DNA from: Brevundimonas sp. A19_0
GTDB lineage: Bacteria > Pseudomonadota > Alphaproteobacteria > Caulobacterales > Caulobacteraceae
DNA length: 32,868 nt
Reading direction: 5' to 3'
Assembly (NCBI RefSeq): GCF_017744255.1
Contig: NZ_JAGHQP010000019.1
Coordinates: forward strand, 1-32,868
Shown here: positions 9,820-17,483 of the stretch, piece by piece
Layout of the letters: the number at the start of each line of letters is the position of its first letter
Numbering within the stretch: the stretch's first letter is position 1
Program-made: the position numbers and the translations under genes
The notes under the pieces: generated by a model
The model's input: the letters and a program-made list of their open reading frames with translations, nothing else
Told to the model about the DNA's origin: nothing
Databases searched by the model: none

Positions 9820-10787
9820 CACGCCTTGCCATCCCGATCGTCGGTCTTGCCGGCCTTGTCTGACTTTTCCGTCTTGTCAGCCGAGACCATCACCAGGCGC
9901 GCCAGATCGGCCCCTTTGTGCGGCACTTCGACCTGATGCGGGAACGGAATCTCGATACCCGCCTCATCCAGCGCTTCCTTGCCGCCCTGCATCAGGTCGG
10001 CCTGGGTCTGCCACCAGTCGCCGGAATAGACCCAGGCGTGCAGGGTGATCTGGACCGCACTGTCCAGCAGTCCGGTGACCCCCGACCAGACGGGCGGGTC
10101 CTCCATCACCTTGTCATGGCGGGTCGCGACGCCTTCCAGCACCTCGCGGGCCTGTTTCAGGTCCTCGCCATAGCCGACGGTGAAGTCGATCTCGACGCGG
10201 CGCCGCGTCTGGCCCGACAGGTTCAGGATGCGGTCGCCGAGCACCAGCGAATTGGGCACCACGATCTTGTGGTTGCTGGCATTGGTCAGCTGGGTCGTGA
10301 ACAGGTCCAGCTTGGTCACCGAGGCCGTGACGCCGCCGATGTCGACCACATCACCGACCCGGTAGGGGCGCAGGACCAGCAGCATGACGCCGGCCGCTAC
10401 GTTCGACAGCGTGCCCTGCAGCGCCAGACCCACCGCCAGCGAGGCGGCGCCGAGAACCGCGATGATCGAGGTGGTCTGGACTCCCAGCCGCTGCAACACC
10501 GCGATCAGGCCGAGGATCAGGACCGCAACCCGGACCACCTGGACTGCAAAATTCAGGACTGTGGAATCGTGGCGGAAGGCGCTGATCCGTCCCAGCCCCT
10601 TGCGTGCGGCCGACGCCGCCCAGCGCGAGGCGACAATGGTCGCAATCAGGATCAGGATGGCCAGGGTCAGGTTGACCGCGAAGTCGCCGACCAACTGCGT
10701 CGCCTTGGCGATCATGGCCGCATCGAGGGTGATGGCATCACGACCCGAGGCCAGGGTCGTGGCAAGGAGGCTGGTGCTGTCGCTCAT
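9819..10787 (-). CDS. Small-conductance mechanosensitive channel, MscS family
   Basis: 322 residues. MscS channels open under membrane tension and release solutes on osmotic downshift. Three N-terminal spans are evident (about 37-57, 85-102 and the pore helix). The pore-lining helix GAASLAVGLALQGTLSNVAAG has the glycine/alanine pattern of TM3, followed by the beta-domain opening RPYRVGDVVDIGG. The C-terminal cytoplasmic vestibule is present, and the last 20 or so residues form a Lys/Asp-rich tail (DKTEKSDKAGK) that is not conserved in the family. Upstream gene of a probable two-gene unit with the threonine aldolase; no functional link between them is known to me. Confidence 0.92.
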   Translation of the reverse strand: MSDSTSLLATTLASGRDAITLDAAMIAKATQLVGDFAVNLTLAILILIATIVASRWAASAARKGLGRISAFRHDSTVLNFAVQVVRVAVLILGLIAVLQRLGVQTTSIIAVLGAASLAVGLALQGTLSNVAAGVMLLVLRPYRVGDVVDIGGVTASVTKLDLFTTQLTNASNHKIVVPNSLVLGDRILNLSGQTRRRVEIDFTVGYGEDLKQAREVLEGVATRHDKVMEDPPVWSGVTGLLDSAVQITLHAWVYSGDWWQTQADLMQGGKEALDEAGIEIPFPHQVEVPHKGADLARLVMVSADKTEKSDKAGKTDDRDGKA

Positions 10788-10855
10788 GCCCCGGGTCTAG
10801 CGCGACCACGGGCCATGTGAACCCCCTGCCCCGGAATTCTTTGCCGGAACAGGCC

Positions 10856-12688
10856 TCAGGCGGCCGCCTGGGCCTGCATATCGACGCCCGACATTTCGCG
10901 CAGGGCCTCGCGGCCTTCCCCGACCCGGGCCATCATCTGGGCCAGGGCGACAAAGTCGATCGGCTTGTTGAGATAGGCGTCGGCACCGGCGTCCAGCCCC
11001 GCGGCATGGTCCTCGCTGCGGGCCGAAGCCGACAGCACCACGATCGGGGTCTCGGTGTTGGCACCGTTGCCTTCGCGGATGTGGCGGGTCGCCGTCAGGC
11101 CGTCCATCACGGGCATGTTGACGTCCATGATGATCAGGTCGAACGCCTGGGTCGCGCAGGCATCGAGCGCCAGCTGGCCGTTCTCGGCCGTAGCCGACAC
11201 ATGCCCGGCCGAACCCATCCAGGCCTCCAGAATCATGCGGTTCACCGGGTGGTCCTCGACGATCAGGACCGACATCTGGCGACCGTCCTCGACCTCGGCG
11301 CTGATCTCCTCGACCGGCGCCGGTGCGGCCCATTCCACCACCTCGGCCTCGACGGCGAAGGTGAAGATCGAGCCCTTGCCCAGTTCCGACTGGATGGTGA
11401 TGTCACCGCCCATGATGTTGGCCATACGGCGCGAGATCGTCAGGCCCAGCCCGGTGCCGCCGAAGCGACGCGTCGACGACGCATCCACCTGGGTGAAGGG
11501 CTGGAACAGCCGCGCCATGTCTTCCGGCGAAATGCCGGTGCCGCTGTCCTTGACCTCGAACTCGAAATTGACGCGACGGTCGGCGACGCGCTGTCCGCGC
11601 ACCGTATAGGTCACGGCGCCCGTGTCGGTGAACTTCACCGCATTCGACAGCAGATTGTGGATCACCTGGCAGACGCGCAGGGGGTCGCCCCGCACCACGG
11701 CCGGAATCTCGCCTTCCGTCTGGATCTCGAAAGCCAGACCCTTGGCCTCGGCCTGGGCCTGGAAGGGGCCGGTGACGCGGCGATGCAGGTCCTCAACCGA
11801 GACGTCGACCGTCTCGAAGGTCATCTTGCCCGCCTCGATCTTGGTCATGTCGAGGATGTCGTTCAGCAGGCTCAGCAGATTGTCGCCCGAGTTGCGGATA
11901 ATCGACAGATATTCGCGCTGGGTGGCCTCCAGACGGGTCGCGCTCAGCAACTGGGCGGCGCCCAGCACCCCGTTCATGGGGGTGCGCAGCTCGTGCGAGA
12001 TGATGCCCAGGAAGTTCGACTTGGCCTCATTGGCGGCATTGGCCTTGTCGCGGGCGGCTTCCAGCTCCTCGATCAGATGGGCCTGGTGGGCCTGGAAGGC
12101 GCGAATGCGCTCCTCGCGCATCATGGTCATGGTGACCAGCACGAACAGGCCCGCGGCCGTGAACGGCACCACGGCCATGAACGGCCAGAAGATCGGGCTG
12201 CCCCACAGGCTCACGGCAATGATCAGGGCAACGGCCCCGTAGGGTGACGAGATCACCATGGCCTGACGCGGCGAGCTGCGCAGCTGGGCGAACACCAGCA
12301 CATAGCCGGCGACCAGCAGGCTGAGCGCCAGCGGTTGTCCGAAGGGCGTGCCCGAGAACCAGGCCAGCAAAGGCGCAGCGGCCCAGGCCGCCGTCGTCAC
12401 GGTTGCCACCAGCGGGAAGATCAGACCCCAGCCCGTGCCGACGCGTTGGCTGATGCGCTTTTCGACGGCCCCGCGGATCGCCCCGGCGGCCAGGGTGCCG
12501 ACGAACCACAGGCCCGCGGTCACAGTGCCCAGGGTGGCCAGCAGGCCAAGTGCCCAGCTGGTGATGATCAGATAGCGAAGATACTGGGTCTGCAGGATGG
12601 CGCGCAGCGCTGCCGCGGCCTCTCCCGGCGCCGAATCCTGCCCTAATCCGTCTGTTTCGACCAAGGCGGGCCCCCTCCGCACCGTCAT
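10856..12688 (-). CDS. Hybrid sensor histidine kinase with C-terminal receiver
   Basis: 610 residues. About five or six hydrophobic spans fill 35-195 (membrane sensor without a recognisable periplasmic domain), followed by a short coiled segment (195-222). The HisKA domain has the phospho-accepting His232 in ISHELRTPMNGV. The HATPase has the N-box VIHNLLSNAVKF and the glycine motifs DSGTGIS and GGTGLGL. A C-terminal receiver carries the predicted phospho-acceptor Asp522 in IIMDVNMPVMDG and Lys575 in LNKPID. The partner regulator is not adjacent. The ATG at 12688 lacks a Shine-Dalgarno; a TTG at 12664 has GGAGGGG about 8-9 nt upstream and may be the true start, shortening the product by 8 residues. 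Confidence 0.92.
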   Translation of the reverse strand: MTVRRGPALVETDGLGQDSAPGEAAAALRAILQTQYLRYLIITSWALGLLATLGTVTAGLWFVGTLAAGAIRGAVEKRISQRVGTGWGLIFPLVATVTTAAWAAAPLLAWFSGTPFGQPLALSLLVAGYVLVFAQLRSSPRQAMVISSPYGAVALIIAVSLWGSPIFWPFMAVVPFTAAGLFVLVTMTMMREERIRAFQAHQAHLIEELEAARDKANAANEAKSNFLGIISHELRTPMNGVLGAAQLLSATRLEATQREYLSIIRNSGDNLLSLLNDILDMTKIEAGKMTFETVDVSVEDLHRRVTGPFQAQAEAKGLAFEIQTEGEIPAVVRGDPLRVCQVIHNLLSNAVKFTDTGAVTYTVRGQRVADRRVNFEFEVKDSGTGISPEDMARLFQPFTQVDASSTRRFGGTGLGLTISRRMANIMGGDITIQSELGKGSIFTFAVEAEVVEWAAPAPVEEISAEVEDGRQMSVLIVEDHPVNRMILEAWMGSAGHVSATAENGQLALDACATQAFDLIIMDVNMPVMDGLTATRHIREGNGANTETPIVVLSASARSEDHAAGLDAGADAYLNKPIDFVALAQMMARVGEGREALREMSGVDMQAQAAA

Positions 12689-12751
12689 CTGGAAGCCGAC
12701 ACGCTAGGCAGAAGGTTCTAAGAGTAGGTGAATCTGCGTATCTTTCGCGGC

Positions 12752-13066
12752 TTACGATCCGGACGCGGACTTTTCGGCCTCCGCCGGGGTCAGGGCCTTG
12801 ACCGACAGGGCGTGCACCGGCCCGGCCAGCTCCTCTCGCAACAGATCCAGCACGCGGCGCTGGCGCTCCACCCGGCCCATGCCCTCAAAGGCGGTTGAGA
12901 CGATCACCAGGTTGAAATGGCTCTCTCCGCCGGGCTTCGCATCCATGCCGCCTTCATGGTGGTGACCGGCATGCCGCGCGCTGTCGTCGACCAGTTCGAT
13001 GGCGTCCGGTGACAGGGCGGCCCCCAGTTTTTCAAGAATTCTTTGGGCAACAGGGCCATGCGACAT
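12752..13066 (-). CDS. bolA: BolA family protein
   Basis: 104 residues from the ATG at 13066 (MSHGPVAQRILEKLGAAL). BolA proteins pair with monothiol glutaredoxins in Fe-S/iron handling or act as regulators. The fold is recognisable: an N-terminal helix, then GESHFNLVIVSTAFEGMGRVERQRRV with the family's SHF and RxxRHR-like region, and the C-terminal PVHALSVKALTPAE. A His-rich stretch, HAGHHHEGG, lies in the variable loop that often carries the metal ligand in this family. An in-frame start at 13090 would add 8 residues with no family support. It is divergent from the J-domain gene across 45 bp, where the two promoters must overlap. Confidence 0.88.
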   Translation of the reverse strand: MSHGPVAQRILEKLGAALSPDAIELVDDSARHAGHHHEGGMDAKPGGESHFNLVIVSTAFEGMGRVERQRRVLDLLREELAGPVHALSVKALTPAEAEKSASGS

Positions 13067-13111
13067 GTCATCTTCCTTGATGAGGACCAAATCAGGCCTA
13101 CACTTTGGGGG

Positions 13112-13768
13112 ATGCCTTCATCCTTTCAATACAAGCCGCGCTTCACGGACATCCGCGTCAAGCCGCCCCGCACCGAAGAGGAGCGCGTGGCCGAGGCCGA
13201 TGTGCTGCACCTCAAGCCCGGCGAAAAGCCCTGCCAGTGGCCCGACTGCACCCGGGCTGCAACCGCCCGCGCGCCCAAATCGCGCGAGCGCATCAATGAT
13301 TTCTACGATTTCTGTCAGCCCCACGCGGCCGAGTACAACAAGGGCTGGAATTTCTACGCCGGCATGAGCGAGGCCGAGATCGCTGCCGCGCGCGAGAATG
13401 AGGCGATGACGGGCGGCCGCCCGACCTGGGAGATGAAGGCCGGTCGCTTCAGTCGCGAGGCGGCCGCTGCATCACGCACGTCCGGCACCGGTGGCACCTG
13501 GCGCGACAGCTTCGGCCTGTTCGGGCGCAAGGGCGAGGCCGTGCCCGAGAAGCCCGGCGAGGACCGCCGCATCGGCCGGCTGGAGCGCGCGGCCCTGGCG
13601 GACCTCGATCTGGAGCCGGGCGTCGAGAAGAAGGCCATCAAGGTCCGCTACCACGAACTGCTCAAGCGCTTTCACCCCGACCACAACAAGGGCGACCGCG
13701 GCGCCGAGGCCAAACTCCAGCGCGTGATCAAGGCCTGGAAGACGTTGCAGAAGGCGGGTCTGGCCTGA
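13112..13768 (+). CDS. J-domain (DnaJ-like) protein with N-terminal Cys motif
   Basis: 218 residues. The J-domain is at the C-terminus (about 165-218): [21 protein letters not shown], the essential HPD at 188-190, then [23 protein letters not shown]-domains stimulate the ATPase of DnaK-type chaperones. The N-terminal part (20-110) is not a standard DnaJ module; it has Cys41, Cys46, Cys68 and His71 spaced like a small metal site (inference). GGGGG lies directly before the ATG, and an upstream in-frame start at 13043 would run into bolA. cobS follows 41 bp downstream on the same strand. No cysteine-rich DnaJ zinc domain or substrate-binding domain is present, so this is a specialised (class C) co-chaperone. 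Confidence 0.85.
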   Translation: MPSSFQYKPRFTDIRVKPPRTEEERVAEADVLHLKPGEKPCQWPDCTRAATARAPKSRERINDFYDFCQPHAAEYNKGWNFYAGMSEAEIAAARENEAMTGGRPTWEMKAGRFSREAAAASRTSGTGGTWRDSFGLFGRKGEAVPEKPGEDRRIGRLERAALADLDLEPGVEKKAIKVRYHELLKRFHPDHNKGDRGAEAKLQRVIKAWKTLQKAGLA

Positions 13769-13809
13769 CGGGCTTCAACTTGCCCCCCGCATCCGCTAAT
13801 CGCACCCTC

Positions 13810-14814
13810 ATGACCTCTCCGCTCGACTCCTCCCCCGATCCCCTGCTGACGCTCGAACCCCACCGGCAGGTGTCGGTCCGCGAGCTGTTCGGCGTCGACT
13901 CGGACATGACCGTGCCGGTCTTTACCGAGCGCGACAGCCACGTGCCCGACATCGACGAGGCCTATCGCTTCGATCCCCAGACGACGCTGGCTATCTGCGC
14001 AGGGTTCGCCTTCGACCGCCGCGTCATGGTTCAGGGCTATCACGGCACCGGCAAGTCGACCCACATCGAGCAGGTCGCCGCCCGCCTCAACTGGCCGCTG
14101 GTCCGCGTGAACCTCGACAGCCACGTCAGCCGGATCGATCTGGTCGGCAAGGACGCCATCGTCCTGAAGGACGGCAAACAGGTCACCGAATTCCGCGAGG
14201 GCATGCTGCCCTGGGCGATCCAGCGGCCCATCGCCCTGGTGTTCGACGAATATGACGCCGGCCGCCCCGATGTGATGTTTGTCATCCAGCGCGTGCTCGA
14301 GGCCCAGGGCCGCCTGACCCTGCTGGACCAGAACCGGGTCATTCGTCCGAACAAGTTCTTCCGCCTGTTCGCCACGACCAACACCATCGGTCTCGGCGAC
14401 ACCTCGGGCCTCTATCACGGCACCCAGCAGATCAATCAGGGCCAGATGGACCGCTGGAACATCGTCACCACGCTCAACTACCTCGACCACGACGTCGAGG
14501 CCGAGATCGTGGCCGCCAAGATCCCCGACTGGCAGGATGCCGAGGGCAAGCGCACCATCGCCGCCATGGTCCGCGTGGCCGACATGACCCGCAACGCCTT
14601 CATGAACGGTGACATCTCGACCGTCATGTCGCCCCGCACCGTCATCACCTGGGCCCAGAACGCCATCATCTTCGGCGGCGACGTCGGCCTGGCCTTCCGC
14701 CTGACCTTCCTGAACAAGTGCGACGAGCTGGAACGGCCCACGATTGCGGAGTTCTATCAGCGGGCGTTCGGGGAAGACCTGCCGGAAGCGGCGACCAGGG
14801 TGAAGGTGGGGTAG
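13810..14814 (+). CDS. cobS: Aerobic cobaltochelatase subunit CobS
   Basis: 334 residues from the ATG at 13810; a TTG at 13780 adds ten residues with no support. CobS is the AAA+ ATPase of the CobNST complex that inserts cobalt into hydrogenobyrinic acid a,c-diamide in aerobic cobalamin synthesis. Walker A is GYHGTGKST (76-84) and Walker B is [10 protein letters not shown]; the [14 protein letters not shown] sensor region is intact, and the C-terminus ([23 protein letters not shown]) is complete. Its usual partner cobT, often directly downstream in Alphaproteobacteria, is not in this window. The next gene, 5 bp after the stop, is an unrelated AT-rich SIR2-like gene. Confidence 0.93.
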   Translation: MTSPLDSSPDPLLTLEPHRQVSVRELFGVDSDMTVPVFTERDSHVPDIDEAYRFDPQTTLAICAGFAFDRRVMVQGYHGTGKSTHIEQVAARLNWPLVRVNLDSHVSRIDLVGKDAIVLKDGKQVTEFREGMLPWAIQRPIALVFDEYDAGRPDVMFVIQRVLEAQGRLTLLDQNRVIRPNKFFRLFATTNTIGLGDTSGLYHGTQQINQGQMDRWNIVTTLNYLDHDVEAEIVAAKIPDWQDAEGKRTIAAMVRVADMTRNAFMNGDISTVMSPRTVITWAQNAIIFGGDVGLAFRLTFLNKCDELERPTIAEFYQRAFGEDLPEAATRVKVG

Positions 14815-14819
14815 GGAGA

Positions 14820-15845
14820 ATGCTCCGAGACAAGACGCTATTCATTGTCGGGGCAGGAGCAAGCAGCGAGTTCAAACTTCCCGTAGGATGGGAACTCGCG
14901 GAACAGATTTCTCGAAAACTGGACCTGCGGTTCTCCGGCTCAAGGATCGTCGATAGCACCGGAGATCTCGGAATCTTAGATGCTATTCAAACGATCTCCA
15001 ATGGAGACGTGAACTCGTTTCTCCATGCCTGCTGGCTCATAAGGGACGGAATCCAATTTTCTTACTCTATAGACAATTTTATTGATACACACCGACACAA
15101 TAAGAGGGTCGATATTTGCGGAAAACTTGCGATAGCAAAGTGCATCATGGATGCAGAGCGCAAAAGCACTCTATACACCAAGACTCATGACGGCCCCAAT
15201 CCCGCTCTCAACGCAATGGGAACTTGGATTTCTGGCCTTATCCGCGTCATGCAGAACGGCGTCACCAAAGATCACGTTGACCAATTCTTCGACGACAGCG
15301 CTTTCATCGTCTTTAACTATGACCGTTGCCTAGAGCATTTCTTCTATCACGCGCTCAAGGGCCTTTACGGCATGTCGGATGCAGAATCCGCCAGCATTAT
15401 GGAAAAGATGCGGGTGTACCATCCCTATGGCAAGGTAGGCGCATTGCCTTGGCAGGTTAACTCTCTCGAGAAGTCTGTATCTTTTGGCTCGGAAGATCGA
15501 GCCAGATTTTTAGTACCACTGCTAAATGGTATAAAGACCTATACAGAGCAAACTGACTCAAAAGACAATACTGACAAAATTGCCGATATTGTTGATCAAT
15601 CTGACACGATCGTATTTTTAGGATTTTCTTTTCTGCCTCAGAACCTTGACCTATTGGGGCGGGGAATAAAGACCATCAGGCGCAGACGCGTAATAGGAAC
15701 TGGCAAAGGTCTCTCAAGGGCAGATCGAGAGATCGTGTCTCGTTCACTTGCGGGACTCACACGCCCCGACTCGAATGATGTCATCATTGAGGAGGCAACC
15801 TGCGCCGAACTCATCGCACAATATGGGCGGTTTCTAGGACGCTAA
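14820..15845 (+). CDS. SIR2-like NAD-binding protein, AT-rich, probably acquired
   Basis: 341 residues. It has the layout of a SIR2-like Rossmann protein: LFIVGAGASSEFKLPVG (7-23, the GAGxS nucleotide loop), FNYDRCLEHFF with Asn166 and Asp168 (equivalent to the NID of sirtuins), VYHPYGKVG with His201 (position of the catalytic His), and TIVFLGFSFLPQNLDLL (263-279, the GFS equivalent of GTS). Residues that in SIR2 NADases cleave NAD thus seem present. There is no zinc module, so a protein deacetylase role is unlikely. Base use is foreign: two lines inside the gene (15061-15120, 15541-15600) count to 37% and 33% GC, against 72% in a cobS line (14521-14580). No partner gene is adjacent. A role in phage defence or NAD signalling is possible but is inference. 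Confidence 0.7.
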   Translation: MLRDKTLFIVGAGASSEFKLPVGWELAEQISRKLDLRFSGSRIVDSTGDLGILDAIQTISNGDVNSFLHACWLIRDGIQFSYSIDNFIDTHRHNKRVDICGKLAIAKCIMDAERKSTLYTKTHDGPNPALNAMGTWISGLIRVMQNGVTKDHVDQFFDDSAFIVFNYDRCLEHFFYHALKGLYGMSDAESASIMEKMRVYHPYGKVGALPWQVNSLEKSVSFGSEDRARFLVPLLNGIKTYTEQTDSKDNTDKIADIVDQSDTIVFLGFSFLPQNLDLLGRGIKTIRRRRVIGTGKGLSRADREIVSRSLAGLTRPDSNDVIIEEATCAELIAQYGRFLGR

Positions 15846-15919
15846 CCCCACTCGGAGATATACTTTTCGGGGTGCCGCGTTCTCTCCGCCTCGGATCGCA
15901 TCAACGACCAAAGGTCCAT

Positions 15920-16507
15920 CTACTCCCCCACCGGCTTCGTCAGGTCGAAGCTCACCCGCAGCAGGCGGTTTTCGCGGGATAGTTCATAGACGAAGGTCTC
16001 GCCCGGATTGACCTCGACCGCCCAGACATTGGTGGTCGAGACCGCCGCATTGTTGGCGTTGAACAGGGCGATCGAGAAGGCATCGACCGGGAACTCCTGA
16101 CGCGTCGCCGTGCCCGCAGTCTCCGTGTCACCCCCGTACCAGTGCAGGGTGTGGGCCGTGCCATCGGGGTCGCGGTGGTCGTGCTTGAGGCGCAGGCCGT
16201 CGGGTGTGCGGCTGATCACCCAGGTGCGGCTGTGGTCGGCGCCCACATGGAAGGGGATGCGGATCTCGCTGGCGGAGCAGTCGCGCACTTCCATGACCAG
16301 CCGCTGGCGGCGCATCTCCGCGTCGGCGGCGTCGTGGGTGACAACCTGCCCCTCAAAGGTCTGGCCGCACAGGGCGGTCAGGTTGGCGAAAAAGGCATCC
16401 TGCGCACTGCCCTCCCCCCCGCCCGGCACACCGGTCGCACAGCCGGCGAGCAACACGAGCGACAGGGCGGCGGCGGGGACGCGAGCGGTCATGGACAGGG
16501 TTTTCAT
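15920..16507 (-). CDS. Lipoprotein of unknown function
   Basis: 195 residues from the ATG at 16507. A signal peptide with lipobox LAGC (Cys23) predicts export and lipidation. The mature part has no motif I recognise; it contains ALCGQTFEGQVVTH, HVGADHSRTWVISRTPDGLRLKHDHRDPDGT and FETFVYELSR-like segments, suggesting a beta-rich periplasmic domain. Two cysteines (in ALCGQ and VRDCSAS) could form a disulfide. The reading frame stays open upstream to 16696, but that part is Arg-rich, overlaps the rpmG promoter and would bury the signal peptide. It converges on the SIR2-like gene across 74 bp with only a weak ACCCC...GGGGT inverted repeat. Confidence 0.75.
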   Translation of the reverse strand: MKTLSMTARVPAAALSLVLLAGCATGVPGGGEGSAQDAFFANLTALCGQTFEGQVVTHDAADAEMRRQRLVMEVRDCSASEIRIPFHVGADHSRTWVISRTPDGLRLKHDHRDPDGTAHTLHWYGGDTETAGTATRQEFPVDAFSIALFNANNAAVSTTNVWAVEVNPGETFVYELSRENRLLRVSFDLTKPVGE

Positions 16508-16570
16508 GGCCGGAACTCTGGCGGGCCTGTGGCAGGCAGACAAGAAAAACCGCCTGTGGCATCGACGGCG

Positions 16571-16598
16571 TTGACTTGGGCGCGCGCCTGAGTATGTT
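16571..16598 (+). promoter_or_regulatory. Predicted sigma-70 type promoter of rpmG
   Basis: TTGACT (16571-16576) and TATGTT (16593-16598) are separated by 16 bp, a good housekeeping promoter match, about 50 bp before the rpmG ATG. AAAGG at 16632-16636 is the ribosome-binding site of rpmG. Confidence 0.6.
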
Positions 16599-16646
16599 CC
16601 GCGCCTCTCATTCCACGGCTTTCGCCGTCGCAAAGGTAATTGTCCG

Positions 16647-16814
16647 ATGGCCAAACCGGCTTCCATCAAGATCCGCCTGAACTCCACCGCGGACACCGGC
16701 TTCTTCTACGTCACCAAGAAGAACGCCCGCACCATGACCGAGAAGATGGTCGTCAAGAAGTACGATCCGGTCGTGAAAAAGCACGTCGAGTTCAAGGAAG
16801 GCAAGATCAAGTAA
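16647..16814 (+). CDS. rpmG: 50S ribosomal protein L33
   Basis: 55 residues, the normal length for L33, a small protein of the large ribosomal subunit. The sequence starts [26 protein letters not shown] and ends [10 protein letters not shown], matching the alphaproteobacterial form. It lacks the CxxC zinc pairs of the zinc-binding type (C+), so it is a zinc-independent (C-) L33. It has its own promoter upstream and a strong terminator 25 bp downstream, so it is transcribed alone. Confidence 0.97.
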   Translation: MAKPASIKIRLNSTADTGFFYVTKKNARTMTEKMVVKKYDPVVKKHVEFKEGKIK

Positions 16815-16839
16815 CCCCTTGATCACCTGACACGTTTGC

Positions 16840-16869
16840 AACGCCCGGCCCGAAAGGTCCGGGCGTTTT
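16840..16869 (+). terminator. Rho-independent terminator of rpmG
   Basis: AACGCCCGG (16840-16848) pairs with CCGGGCGTT (16859-16867); CC/GG continues the stem after a one-base bulge, leaving a CGAAA loop. TTTT follows. It lies between rpmG and the convergent methyltransferase gene and may serve both. Confidence 0.8.
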
Positions 16870-16877
16870 GCTGTGCG

Positions 16878-17456
16878 CTACCCGGCCTTCCTTGCCTCGA
16901 AATAGTGGTTGCCGCCCGCGTCGGTCGACCGGCTCACCAGCGCAAGGCCCGCGGCATCAAGCGCTTGCCGGTAGGCCTCCTCGCCCAGCGAGCGCGAGGG
17001 GAGATCGGTCAGCACATCCGTCCATTCGCACGCCTGTCGGGGCGCGCTGAACAGGAACCGGCCGCCGGGCTTGAGAGCCCGGGCGACCCGCTCGATCAGC
17101 CTTCGCTGATCCCCGTCCGGCAAAAGGAACAGCAGTCCGACGGCCACGGCACCGTCAAACCGGAGACCGAACAGGTCGCTCTGCTCCGCCGCCTCGCAGG
17201 CGACCGGACAGTCGGGAAATCTCCGCTGGTATTCGGCCAGCAGGTTCGGGGACGCGTCGACGCCCCACACCTTGAGCCCTGCCTCGACCAAGGTGCGCGT
17301 GACCGGCTCGCCGAAGCCACAGCCGATGTCCACCACCGCGGCGCCCGGCGGCAGCTGTTCGGCCCAGCGGCGTACAATATCGGCCCCCACGTCGGACCGC
17401 GCCGCCATGAAGGCGTCGGCCACCGCATCCCAGCCGTGTGAATTATCCGGCGTCAT
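16878..17456 (-). CDS. Class I SAM-dependent methyltransferase
   Basis: 192 residues, one Rossmann-like domain. Motif I is VVDIGCGFGEPVTRTL (about 41-56), with an acidic residue ending the next strand in VWGVDASPNLL, and a post-motif FDGAVAVGLLFLLPDGDQRRLIERVARALKPGGRFLFSAP that matches the Methyltransf_11/25 group. Substrate cannot be told; relatives act on small molecules or proteins. It is divided from rpmG by that gene's terminator and lies 27 bp before the pleD end, transcribed in the same direction as divK-pleD, so read-through from that operon is possible. Confidence 0.85.
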   Translation of the reverse strand: MTPDNSHGWDAVADAFMAARSDVGADIVRRWAEQLPPGAAVVDIGCGFGEPVTRTLVEAGLKVWGVDASPNLLAEYQRRFPDCPVACEAAEQSDLFGLRFDGAVAVGLLFLLPDGDQRRLIERVARALKPGGRFLFSAPRQACEWTDVLTDLPSRSLGEEAYRQALDAAGLALVSRSTDAGGNHYFEARKAG

Positions 17457-17483
17457 GGGGTCAGGCTAGCACGCCGCCGTGTT

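Noticed and set aside
14820..15845. SIR2-like gene as part of a Thoeris or other multi-gene defence system
   Set aside because: No TIR-domain, Argonaute, helicase or nuclease gene is adjacent; the flanking genes are cobS and an unrelated lipoprotein. Only a stand-alone role is compatible with what is seen.
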